Shown here: positions 1-7,964 of the stretch, in pieces | Layout of the letters: every line of letters begins with the position of its first letter | Position numbering within the stretch: the first letter of the stretch is position 1 | Assembly (NCBI GenBank): GCA_937902455.1 | Contig: CALELI010000056.1 | Span: 1 to 15,147 of the forward strand | DNA length: 15,147 nucleotides | Origin: an uncultured Prevotellaceae bacterium | GTDB taxonomy: Bacteria; Bacteroidota; Bacteroidia; Bacteroidales; Bacteroidaceae | Direction of reading: 5' to 3' | Translations under genes and position numbers: made by a program | Notes under the pieces: generated by a model | What the model saw: only the letters and a program-made list of their open reading frames with translations | The model's database searches: none | What the model was told of the DNA's origin: nothing

Positions 1-211
1 GTGAGCAAACGACAGTACAAACCTGAATGACAGCGCGTTCGACATTGACTGGAAGTGCGATAGTTTCGATGTATTTGAACGGTGTCTCAGGGAGAGTCCT
101 CTGGACGGCTCCGCGATTCACTTTTGATGGTCTTGCATTTTCTTTTGCATATTCTTTTCCTAACAGCAATAAAAAATCATACTTTTTTACTCTTATTCTC
201 TCAGTTTTCAC
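1..211 (-). other. Unresolved open frame on the minus strand, cut by the left edge
   Basis: Reading leftward from a GTG at 211, a frame stays open to the edge of the window (70 codons), with a TAG just upstream. The translation contains stretches such as KKYDFLLLLGKEYAKENARP and LPETPFKYIETIALPVNVER. Bases 1-125 look richer in G+C and more gene-like than the AT-rich 126-363. I recognise no family. It could be the 5' part of a divergent gene, a remnant, or part of a dispersed repeat. All three + strand frames stop by base 30, so the tail of an upstream + strand gene could end there instead. The evidence is weak and rests only on an uninterrupted frame. Confidence 0.22.
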
Positions 212-302
212 TAACTATCGGTCACTGCGTTCCCGCAAGATAGGATGCACCTCGGAAATAAAAATAAATGAATTTATTTTGTATTTCGCTCAGTTTTCAC
301 TA
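200..302. repeat. Direct and inverted repeats upstream of aspS
   Basis: A 14-bp perfect direct repeat, CTCAGTTTTCACTA, occurs at 200-213 and 289-302; the second copy runs into the -7 box of the aspS promoter. Between them lies a possible hairpin, with CTATC at 215-219 pairing with GATAG at 239-243 and an inner stem TGCG/CGCA around a TTCC loop at 226-237. A second inverted repeat, GAAATAAAAATAAAT (255-269) against 272-287 with a one-base bulge, overlaps the -33 box. The clustering suggests either a regulatory region or one copy of a dispersed repeat family. Confidence 0.7.
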
Positions 303-308
303 TCTTTG
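278..308 (+). promoter_or_regulatory. Bacteroidota-type promoter for aspS
   Basis: TTTG at 278-281 and TATCTTTG at 301-308 match the -33 (TTTG) and -7 (TAnnTTTG) elements of the Bacteroidota housekeeping promoter, with a 19-bp spacer inside the usual 19-21 bp. Transcription would begin around 314-316, giving a leader of about 48-50 nt before the aspS ATG at 364. No other place in the window shows both boxes at proper spacing ahead of a gene, so this promoter may also serve pyrG, yidC and genes beyond. Confidence 0.8.
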
Positions 309-363
309 CAAATTAAATGAACTATTGAAGAGTCTGATTGATTAATTTATAAAAAACGATATA

Positions 364-2133
364 ATGAAGACAAATTACAGATCAAGCACATGTGGAGAAC
401 TTCGTCTCCAGGATGCAGGTAAGGCTGTCACCCTCTCTGGATGGGTGCAGCGAGTAAGAAAGATGGGGGGAATGACTTTCGTTGATCTTCGTGACCGTTA
501 CGGAATCACCCAGCTGGTATTCAACGAGGAGAGTGATGCTGCACTCTGTGCCGAAGCTAACAAGCTGGGACGCGAATATGTCATTCAGGTTACAGGAACC
601 GTCAACGAGCGTTACAGCAAGAACGCCAACATGCCAACAGGTGAGATTGAAATCATCGTCGGCACACTGAACGTGCTGAACCTCGCCCAGACTCCTCCGT
701 TCACCATCGAGGACAACACTGACGGCGGTGACGACCTGAGAATGAAGTACCGCTATCTTGACCTCCGCCGTGAGTGCGTGAGAAAGAACCTGGAACTCCG
801 TCACAGGATGTGCATGGTAGTCAGAAACTATCTCAGTGACCTCGGTTTCCTCGAGGTGGAGACTCCAATGCTTATCGGCAGCACTCCGGAAGGTGCACGC
901 GACTTCGTGGTTCCTTCAAGAATGAATCAGGGACAGTTCTATGCTCTCCCTCAGAGTCCTCAGACATTGAAGCAGCTGCTGATGGTGGCTGGTTTCGACC
1001 GCTATTTCCAAATCGTGAAGTGTTTCCGTGACGAAGACCTGCGTGCTGACCGTCAGCCTGAATTCACCCAGATTGACTGCGAGATGAGTTTCGTAAGCCA
1101 GGAGGATATCATCCAGACTTTCGAAGGCATGGCAAAGCATATTTTCAAGGAGCTGAGAGGTGTCGAGCTGAATGGTCCGTTCCTCCGTATGCCTTGGGCA
1201 GAGGCCATGAAGCGTTTCGGAAGCGACAAGCCAGACATGCGTTTCGGAATGGAGTTCGTGGAACTGATGGACATAATGAAAGTCGGTACATTCGCAGTAT
1301 TCGACAATGCCGCATATATCGGTGGTATCTGTGCTCCTGGTTGTGCAGAATACACAAGAAAGCAACTTGACCAACTGACAGACTTCGTGAAACGTCCTCA
1401 GATTGGTGCAAAGGGACTTGTATATGCAAAGGTTCAGGAAGATGGCAGCGTGAAGTCGAGTGTCGACAAGTTCTATACTCCTGAACAGCTCGCTGTGCTG
1501 AAGGAGAAGATGGGCGCAAATCCTGGCGACCTCATTCTCATTCTCTCCGGTGACGACGTAATGAAGACAAGGAAGCAATTGTGTGAACTCCGTCTGGAAA
1601 TGGGCGGACGTCTCGGACTGAGAGACAAGAACAAGTTCGCACTGCTCTGGGTAACAGAGTTCCCAATGTTTGAATGGAGCGACGAGGAACAGCGCCTCAT
1701 GGCCATGCATCATCCGTTCACCCACCCTATGGAGGAAGACATACCGATGCTCGACACAGATCCTGCTGCCGTAAGAGCAGATGCCTACGACATGGTATGT
1801 AACGGAATCGAGGTCGGCGGTGGAAGCATCCGTATCCACGACCCTAAGCTCCAGGCAAAGATGTTCGAGATTCTCGGTTTCACTCCGGAGAAGGCCCAGG
1901 AGCAGTTCGGGTTCCTGATGAACGCATTCAAGTTCGGTGCACCACCTCACGGAGGCCTTGCTTACGGACTCGACCGCTGGGTAAGCATCCTCGCAGGGCT
2001 CGACTCCATCCGCGACTGCATTGCATTCCCTAAGAATAACAGCGGACGTGACGTGATGCTCGATGCACCGTCAGCAATCGACCAGAAACAGCTCGACGAA
2101 CTTGCAATCTCACTTCGCCAGCCAAATGATTAA
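364..2133 (+). CDS. aspS: Aspartyl-tRNA synthetase
   Basis: This cytoplasmic class II synthetase charges tRNA-Asp with aspartate using ATP. At 589 residues it has the normal length of the bacterial type. The N-terminal OB-fold anticodon-binding domain covers about residues 1-105 (SGWVQRVRKMGGMTFVDLRD). The catalytic core follows with motif 2 (FRDEDLRADRQPEFTQID, residues 221-238) and motif 3 (GLDRWVSILAG, from residue 535). The bacterial GAD insert lies roughly at 280-410. The ATG at 364 gives the expected MKTNYRSSTCGELR start. It lies about 50 nt below a good promoter and has no clear Shine-Dalgarno sequence, as is usual in Bacteroidota. Motif 3 has Trp539 where many relatives have Leu. Whether the enzyme discriminates against tRNA-Asn cannot be judged here. 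It is 56 bp from pyrG and probably leads the operon. Confidence 0.98.
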   Translation: MKTNYRSSTCGELRLQDAGKAVTLSGWVQRVRKMGGMTFVDLRDRYGITQLVFNEESDAALCAEANKLGREYVIQVTGTVNERYSKNANMPTGEIEIIVGTLNVLNLAQTPPFTIEDNTDGGDDLRMKYRYLDLRRECVRKNLELRHRMCMVVRNYLSDLGFLEVETPMLIGSTPEGARDFVVPSRMNQGQFYALPQSPQTLKQLLMVAGFDRYFQIVKCFRDEDLRADRQPEFTQIDCEMSFVSQEDIIQTFEGMAKHIFKELRGVELNGPFLRMPWAEAMKRFGSDKPDMRFGMEFVELMDIMKVGTFAVFDNAAYIGGICAPGCAEYTRKQLDQLTDFVKRPQIGAKGLVYAKVQEDGSVKSSVDKFYTPEQLAVLKEKMGANPGDLILILSGDDVMKTRKQLCELRLEMGGRLGLRDKNKFALLWVTEFPMFEWSDEEQRLMAMHHPFTHPMEEDIPMLDTDPAAVRADAYDMVCNGIEVGGGSIRIHDPKLQAKMFEILGFTPEKAQEQFGFLMNAFKFGAPPHGGLAYGLDRWVSILAGLDSIRDCIAFPKNNSGRDVMLDAPSAIDQKQLDELAISLRQPND

Positions 2134-2185
2134 ATGATAAAATAGTAAATAAATCGTAAATCGTAAATTCGTAAATCGTAAATCT
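2132..2185 (+). repeat. Period-7 tandem repeat between aspS and pyrG
   Basis: Units of AAATCGT occur at 2151-2157, 2158-2164, 2165-2172 (one extra T) and 2173-2179, followed by a partial unit to 2185. Weaker units (AAATGAT, AAAATAGT) reach back to the aspS stop codon. The repeat fills nearly the whole 56-bp gap and ends 4 bp before the pyrG ATG. It therefore forms the pyrG ribosome-binding region, which is AT-rich with no Shine-Dalgarno motif. Related 7-bp units occur in other gaps of this window. Confidence 0.85.
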
Positions 2186-2189
2186 CAAT

Positions 2190-3785
2190 ATGGCAACAAA
2201 ATATATCTTCGTAACAGGTGGAGTGGCAAGTAGCCTTGGAAAAGGCATCATTTCTTCATCAATAGGTAAACTGCTTCAGGCAAGGGGTTACAAAATCACA
2301 ATCCAGAAATTTGACCCTTATATCAATGTAGACTCAGGCTCACTCAACCCGAACGAGCATGGAGAGAGTTACATCACCATCGACGGCCATCAGGGCGACC
2401 TTGACCTCGGACACTATGAGCGTTTTACCGACATACAGGTAACTAAGACTAACAACATCACTACCGGCCGCATCTATCAGAGTGTAATCAACAGAGAGCG
2501 CAGAGGCGACTACAGAGGTAAGACCATCCAGGTGGTTCCTCATATCACAAACGAGATAAAGCACCAGCTGAACGTGCTGAGCATGAAGGGTGAATACGAT
2601 TTCATCATCACGGAAATCGGAGGAACAGTAGGCGACATCGAAGGTCTGCCATTCCTCGAGGCCATCCGTCAGTTCAGAAGGGAGATTGGAATGACCAACG
2701 CAGTGAATGTACACCTCACGTTCGTACCTTATCTCAGTGCAGCCGGAGAACTGAAGACAAAACCGACACAGCACTCGGTAAAGGAACTGCAGCGCCAGGG
2801 AATCCAGCCAGACATTCTGGTACTGCGTACAGAGCATCAGCTTGAGCCTGGTCTATGTGGCAAGGTTGCCAGTTTCTGTAACGTAGATACAGACTGTGTG
2901 GTTCAGAGCATCGACCTCCCAACCATATATGAAGTACCTGTAAAGATGCAGGAACAAGGACTTGACAAAGCCATCCTCCGCAAGCTCGGAATAGAAATCG
3001 GCGAGACTCCAGCTCTGGGACCATGGAGAGAGTTCCTTGACAGAAGGAGTAAGGCAACAAAGATAGTCAACATCGGTCTTGTAGGAAAGTATGCTCTTCA
3101 GGATGCCTATAAATCAATCCTCGAAGCCCTCCAGCAGGCTGGAACATACAATGACCGCAAGGTGAAGACCCATTTCATCCTTTCCGACAAACTGACTGAC
3201 GAGAATATTGCAGAGGAACTGAAGGGAATGGACGGAGTGATTATCGGTCCTGGAAACGGTCCTCGCGGATACGAAGGCAAGATCGTCGCAGCAAAGTACT
3301 GCCGTGAACACGACATCCCTACATTCGGAATCTGTCTCGGTATGCAGATGATGATGGTAGAATTTGCTCGCAACGTACTCGGGTTAGAAGGAGCCAATAC
3401 CAGTGAGTTCGATGCTTCAGCACAGTATCTGGTAATCGACTACATGGACGAACTGAAGGCAAAGGTAGGTGCTGAGGATACACTGAGAAAGGGCGGCTTC
3501 AAATGTGAGGTTGCCGAAGGGTCAAAAGCATACGAAGCATATAAGGCAACCAGCATCATCGGACGCCACCACCATCATTTCGAGTTCAACAACAAGTACA
3601 AGGAGGCATTCGAAAAGGCAGGAATGGCATTCACCGGTATCAACCCAGAGAGCGGACTTGTGGAAATAGCCGAGATTCCTTCCCTGAAATGGTATGTGGG
3701 AGTAGAGTTCCACCCAGAATACGGAAGTACGGTACTCAACCCTAACCCACTCTTCATGCAGTTCATAAAGGCAACGATAAAGTAA
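2190..3785 (+). CDS. pyrG: CTP synthase (glutamine-hydrolysing)
   Basis: This enzyme makes CTP from UTP using ATP and ammonia from glutamine, the last step of pyrimidine nucleotide synthesis. At 531 residues it has normal length. The synthetase domain (about 1-270) begins with the P-loop region GGVASSLGKG (residues 10-19) and the conserved KFDPYINVDSGSLNP. The class I glutamine amidotransferase domain (about 290-531) has the nucleophile Cys382 (GICLGMQ), His508 and Glu510 (FHPEY). One segment is odd: the usual RHRHRYE reads RHHHHFE (459-465), so His463 occupies the place of E. coli Arg470, which I recall as glutamine-binding. The spacing to His508 equals that in E. coli, so no indel explains it. 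The pyrG-yidC neighbourhood is, from memory, conserved in Bacteroidales. Confidence 0.98.
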   Translation: MATKYIFVTGGVASSLGKGIISSSIGKLLQARGYKITIQKFDPYINVDSGSLNPNEHGESYITIDGHQGDLDLGHYERFTDIQVTKTNNITTGRIYQSVINRERRGDYRGKTIQVVPHITNEIKHQLNVLSMKGEYDFIITEIGGTVGDIEGLPFLEAIRQFRREIGMTNAVNVHLTFVPYLSAAGELKTKPTQHSVKELQRQGIQPDILVLRTEHQLEPGLCGKVASFCNVDTDCVVQSIDLPTIYEVPVKMQEQGLDKAILRKLGIEIGETPALGPWREFLDRRSKATKIVNIGLVGKYALQDAYKSILEALQQAGTYNDRKVKTHFILSDKLTDENIAEELKGMDGVIIGPGNGPRGYEGKIVAAKYCREHDIPTFGICLGMQMMMVEFARNVLGLEGANTSEFDASAQYLVIDYMDELKAKVGAEDTLRKGGFKCEVAEGSKAYEAYKATSIIGRHHHHFEFNNKYKEAFEKAGMAFTGINPESGLVEIAEIPSLKWYVGVEFHPEYGSTVLNPNPLFMQFIKATIK

Positions 3786-3820
3786 TTCATAATTCATAAT
3801 TCATAATTTGTAATTCGTGG
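3786..3820 (+). repeat. Period-7 repeat that supplies the yidC start codon
   Basis: Starting right after the pyrG stop, the gap is three exact TTCATAA units (3786-3806), then TTTGTAA (3807-3813), then TTCGTGG (3814-3820). The last unit contains the GTG start of yidC at 3817-3819. The 31-bp gap is thus made entirely of repeat units. Confidence 0.85.
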
Positions 3821-5730
3821 ACAAGAAATCAATATTTGGATTCATTCTGATGGCGCTGGTCGTATTCGGTTACATGACCTACGACGGCCACCGCAGAAAG
3901 GAATTAGCAATAGAGCAACAGAAAGAAGCCGTCATCAATCAGAAGATTGAGGAGGAAAAGCAGAAGGCAGAAGCTATAGAGGCTGAGAAACAGGCAAAGA
4001 AGGAAATCGCACAGATGAGCGACTCTACCAACGTGCTTTTCGCTGCCCGTCAGAAGAACGAAGGCAAGACTGTCATCGAGAACGAACTGCTTCGACTCAC
4101 CATCGACAACAAGGGCGGACAGATATGCAAGGCTGAACTCAAGGACAAGACCTACAAGAACCAGGAAGGCGGACAAGTAGTGCTGTTCGACGAGAACGAC
4201 TCACACTTCGGCATCCTTCTTGACGGCAAGAACGAGAATATCATAACTGAAGACCTTTACTTCACGCCTTCAGACAAGCAAGGCGACAAGGTAAACATGC
4301 AACTCGCAGTCGGAAACGGAAGCATCAACATTGAGTATGCACTTGTGCCAAACTCTTATCTCGTCAATATGACTATCTCTGCCGACAACCTTGCAGGGTT
4401 CTTCCCTTCGAAGACGAAGACTCTCGACATCGAATGGACAGAGAAGCTGAAGCAGCAGGAGAAAGGTTTCGACTTCGAGAACCGTTACAGCACCATAACC
4501 TACAGAACCGTCAGCGACGATACTGACGAACTCAGCAACATGGGTGCCGACAAGAACGAGGAAGAATTCGAGGAGAATCTCCAGTGGGTTTGTTTCAAGA
4601 ACCAGTTCTTCTCTCAGATTCTCATCGCTGACGAGGACTTCAAGCCAACGCTGATGACCTCAAAGCAGTTCGAAAAGGATGACGCAAAGAGAAACGGATA
4701 TCTGAAGACCTACGAGGCACATCTCACCACAGCATTCGACCCGACTGGCTCGACTCCTACTGCCCTCAAGATGTATCTCGGCCCTAACAAGTTCTCCACC
4801 CTCAAGGAAAACGAAGCTATACTCCAGTCCGACAAGAACCTCGACCTCCAGAGCCTCGTATACCTCGGATGGCCACTCATCAAATACATCAACAGATTCT
4901 TCATGCTCTACCTCTTCGACTGGATGACAAGCTGGGGAATCAACATGGGTATCATACTTACCCTGCTCACACTCATCATAAAGTTTGCAGTCTACCCACT
5001 CATGCGCAAATCATATCTGTCAAGTGCGCGAATGAGAGTCCTCAAACCTAAGATGGAGGAAATTGCAAAGAAATATCCAAACAAGGAAGACGCAATGGTG
5101 AAGCAGCAGGAAACCATGAAACTCTATTCCGACTACGGAGTAAGTCCGATGGGAGGCTGTCTGCCAATGCTCATACAGATGCCTATCTGGATTGCACTCT
5201 TCAACTTCATTCCTAACGCCATCGAACTCCGCGGACAGTCGTTCCTCTGGGCCAGCGACCTCTCATCCTATGACGATGTCATCAGCTGGAGTACAAACAT
5301 CTGGGGAATCGGAAACCACCTGAGCATATTCTGTCTGCTATGGGCTGTATCAACTGTCCTCAGTACACTCATCACGATGAAGCAGCAGCAGGATTCCGCC
5401 ATGTCACCAGAACAGGAACAGACCATGAAGATGATGAAGTGGATGTACTACATCATGCCGGTCATTTTCTTCTTCTCGTTCAACGGATATTCATCAGGAC
5501 TGAACTACTACTATTTCCTCTCAACCATCATATCAGTGCTCACCATGTGGTACCTCCGCAAGAGCACCGACGACAAGAAACTGCTTGCCCAGCTTGAGAA
5601 ACGCTATGCCGAAAGAAAGCAGAACAACTCAGGCGCACGTCGCACGTCATCCATGATGGAGCGCATGCAGGAAATGGCAAAGAAACAGCAGGAGATGCTC
5701 GAGAAGCAGAAGGCAGAACAAAAGAGATAA
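3817..5730 (+). CDS. yidC: Membrane protein insertase YidC
   Basis: YidC inserts and folds inner-membrane proteins, alone or with SecYEG. At 637 residues this is the long Gram-negative form. It has TM1 at about residues 5-20, a charged, probably coiled-coil stretch (about 28-65), a large periplasmic domain to about 355, and the five-helix insertase core (about 360-580, with the typical SPMGGCLPMLIQMPIWIALF). A Lys/Arg-rich tail follows (about 580-637), suited to ribosome contact. Lys389 sits where E. coli has the groove Arg366. The GTG start is preferred because an in-frame TAA lies at 3811-3813, the next codons give MDKKSIFGF as expected for Bacteroidales YidC, and no ATG lies between. A 23-bp duplication overlaps the 3' end. 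Confidence 0.97.
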   Translation: MDKKSIFGFILMALVVFGYMTYDGHRRKELAIEQQKEAVINQKIEEEKQKAEAIEAEKQAKKEIAQMSDSTNVLFAARQKNEGKTVIENELLRLTIDNKGGQICKAELKDKTYKNQEGGQVVLFDENDSHFGILLDGKNENIITEDLYFTPSDKQGDKVNMQLAVGNGSINIEYALVPNSYLVNMTISADNLAGFFPSKTKTLDIEWTEKLKQQEKGFDFENRYSTITYRTVSDDTDELSNMGADKNEEEFEENLQWVCFKNQFFSQILIADEDFKPTLMTSKQFEKDDAKRNGYLKTYEAHLTTAFDPTGSTPTALKMYLGPNKFSTLKENEAILQSDKNLDLQSLVYLGWPLIKYINRFFMLYLFDWMTSWGINMGIILTLLTLIIKFAVYPLMRKSYLSSARMRVLKPKMEEIAKKYPNKEDAMVKQQETMKLYSDYGVSPMGGCLPMLIQMPIWIALFNFIPNAIELRGQSFLWASDLSSYDDVISWSTNIWGIGNHLSIFCLLWAVSTVLSTLITMKQQQDSAMSPEQEQTMKMMKWMYYIMPVIFFFSFNGYSSGLNYYYFLSTIISVLTMWYLRKSTDDKKLLAQLEKRYAERKQNNSGARRTSSMMERMQEMAKKQQEMLEKQKAEQKR

Positions 5731-5753
5731 AGAAGGCAGAACAAAAGAGATAA
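5708..5753 (+). repeat. Perfect 23-bp tandem duplication at the end of yidC
   Basis: Bases 5708-5730, which encode the last residues of YidC and its TAA stop, are repeated without any change at 5731-5753. The second copy lies wholly after the stop, so the protein is not altered, but the gap to the next gene grows by 23 bp and a second TAA appears. The lack of any mismatch points to a recent slippage event. Confidence 0.95.
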
Positions 5754-5776
5754 TAAACATTTAACCGATTATAAAC

Positions 5777-7942
5777 GTGAATAAAACCTTAATCTTATCG
5801 ACAATGGCATTGACTTTAATGGCAATGGCAGCATGTAACTCATCACAGAATGAAAGTGAAGAGTTCATCGGCAGACAGACCCCGGAGATAACAGACCGTC
5901 AATTCACCCCAGAAGTGCTTTGGGCCCTTGGACGTGTTGGTGGATATGACGCTTCTCCAGATGGCAAGACATTGATCTACAATGTAAGTTATTACAGTGT
6001 GGAAAAGAACAAAAGCCACACAGTAATCAAATCAACATCTATCGGAGAATCTGTAGCAGAAGAAAACATGCTCACGACAAGTGCGCAGAGTGAAAACAGT
6101 CCGAAGTTCATCAACGAAGGAAAGCAGATTGTATTCCTCTCAGCTGACGAAGATGGTGTAAGCCAGCTCTTCATGATGAATGCTGACGGTACTGGCCGCA
6201 AACAGATATCCTTCTCCGACAAGGACATTGATGATTACCTCTTCTCTCCCGACGGACAGAAAGTCATACTCATTCATCAGGTTGCATCCAAGACACCTCT
6301 GTATGACGACCTGCCAAATGCAAATGCACATGTAGAGACAGAAGTGATGTACCGTCACTGGGACGAATGGGTGGAGACAATCCCGCATCCTTTCGTTGCA
6401 GACTTCGACGGAAACAAGGTAGGAGCAGAGAAAGATATTCTCGAAGGTGAGCCATTCGAATGTCCGATGAAGCCATTCGGAGGCATCGAGCAACTCTGCT
6501 GGAGTCCTGACTCAAAGCAGATTGCATACACATGTCGCAAACTCACAGGACTGGATTACTCAACCAGTACAGATTCCGACATCTATCTCTACACACTTGA
6601 AGACGGAACAACAAAGAACCTTTGCAAGCCAGAAGGTTATGAACGTCCAGATGTAGATTATACACTCTCCCTCAAAGACCAGGCCGTAAATCATCAGGAC
6701 GGCGACCTCAACGTAGGCTATGACATCAACCCTCAGTTCTCACCTGACGGACAATACATTGCATGGCAGAGTATGCGTCAGGACGGATACGAAAGCGACC
6801 GTAACCGCCTCTGCGTCCTCAACCTGAAGAGCGGAGAGAAGAGTTATGTGACAGAGGAATTCGACAGCAATGTAGAAGGATTCTGCTGGGGCGATGACAA
6901 CAAGAGCCTCTACTTCATAGGCATCTGGCATGGCGAAATCCATGTCTATTCCACAAATCTGAACGGTCAGGTGGCACAACTTACCGAAGGCCAGTACGAC
7001 TATACAGGAGTGCAGCTTTGTGGCAAGCAGCTCATCTGTGGGCGACAGTCAATGTGCGAGCCGACGGACCTCTATGCTATCGACATAAATACCCGCAAGG
7101 TCACTCAGCTCACCGACGAGAACAAAGAGATAAAGTCACAGGTAGACTGGGGAACAGTAGAACCTCGCTGGACAAAGACTGTCGACGGCAAGGACATGCT
7201 CTCATGGATAATCCTTCCTCCAAATTTCGACAAGAACAAGAAGTACCCTACCCTCCTCTTCTGCGAAGGCGGACCTCAGAGTCCTGTCAGCCAGTTCTGG
7301 AGCTACAGATGGAACATGATGATAATGGCAGCAAACGGATATGTAGTCGTTGCACCTAACCGTCGCGGACTCCCAGGTTTCGGTAGCGCATGGAACGAGG
7401 AAATCAGCACTAACTATGGCGGACACTGCATGGACGACCTGCTGACAGCCATCGACGATGCAGCCAACAACCTACCTTATATTAATAAGGAGAGACTTGG
7501 ATGTGTCGGTGCCAGTTTCGGAGGCTATAGTGTCTACTGGCTTGCCGGTCATCACGACAAGAGGTTCAAGGCATTCATTGCCCACGACGGAATCTACAAC
7601 CTCGAACAGCAATATGCAGAGACCGAAGAGGCATGGTTCACCAACTGGGATCTCGGAGGTGCACCTTGGCATAAGGACAAGCCAGAAATAAGCCGTACCT
7701 ATTCGAACTCTCCACATCTCTTTGTAGACAAGTGGGACACTCCTATCCTCTGCATCCACGGGGAACGCGACTACCGTATCGTGGCATCACAGGCAATGGC
7801 AGCCTTCAATGCAGCACGTTACAGAAATGTACCTGCCGAACTACTCATATTCCCTGAAGAGAATCACTGGGTGCTCCGTCCACAGAATGGAGTCCTCTGG
7901 CAGAGAACTTTCTTTGCCTGGCTTGACAAATACTTGAAATAG
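5777..7942 (+). CDS. S9-family (DPP-like) peptidase, predicted lipoprotein
   Basis: This is a prolyl-oligopeptidase-family serine peptidase, likely cutting dipeptides from peptide N-termini outside the inner membrane. The GTG start (an in-frame stop lies at 5762-5764) gives a lipoprotein signal: MNKT, a hydrophobic stretch, then MAAC with Cys20 as the lipidated residue. The middle is a beta-propeller with PD40-type repeats (SPDGKTLIY, SPDGQKVIL, SPDSKQIAY, SPDGQYIAW). The C-terminal alpha/beta-hydrolase domain carries the triad Ser580 (GASFGGYS), Asp665 (HGERDY) and His697 (EENHW). The RHWDEWVE segment recalls DPP5-type enzymes, but DPP4 or acylaminoacyl-peptidase activity cannot be excluded. 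It is 721 residues and intact. It lies 22 bp before an MFSD1-like transporter, which fits a role in peptide uptake. Confidence 0.92.
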   Translation: MNKTLILSTMALTLMAMAACNSSQNESEEFIGRQTPEITDRQFTPEVLWALGRVGGYDASPDGKTLIYNVSYYSVEKNKSHTVIKSTSIGESVAEENMLTTSAQSENSPKFINEGKQIVFLSADEDGVSQLFMMNADGTGRKQISFSDKDIDDYLFSPDGQKVILIHQVASKTPLYDDLPNANAHVETEVMYRHWDEWVETIPHPFVADFDGNKVGAEKDILEGEPFECPMKPFGGIEQLCWSPDSKQIAYTCRKLTGLDYSTSTDSDIYLYTLEDGTTKNLCKPEGYERPDVDYTLSLKDQAVNHQDGDLNVGYDINPQFSPDGQYIAWQSMRQDGYESDRNRLCVLNLKSGEKSYVTEEFDSNVEGFCWGDDNKSLYFIGIWHGEIHVYSTNLNGQVAQLTEGQYDYTGVQLCGKQLICGRQSMCEPTDLYAIDINTRKVTQLTDENKEIKSQVDWGTVEPRWTKTVDGKDMLSWIILPPNFDKNKKYPTLLFCEGGPQSPVSQFWSYRWNMMIMAANGYVVVAPNRRGLPGFGSAWNEEISTNYGGHCMDDLLTAIDDAANNLPYINKERLGCVGASFGGYSVYWLAGHHDKRFKAFIAHDGIYNLEQQYAETEEAWFTNWDLGGAPWHKDKPEISRTYSNSPHLFVDKWDTPILCIHGERDYRIVASQAMAAFNAARYRNVPAELLIFPEENHWVLRPQNGVLWQRTFFAWLDKYLK

Positions 7943-7964
7943 CAAATCTTTAAAACCAAATATT

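Noticed and set aside
27..320. 97-codon + strand open frame before aspS
   Set aside because: It runs across the direct repeats, the inverted repeat and the -7 box of the aspS promoter, and its composition follows the AT-rich DNA. I take it as chance.
916..1950. Long (344-codon) open frame opposite aspS
   Set aside because: It lies wholly antisense to a certain gene, and its Cys/His/Leu-rich translation matches no family. It is a by-product of aspS codon usage.
2151..2185. Short repeats considered as a CRISPR array
   Set aside because: Units are 7 bp with no spacers and no cas genes nearby.
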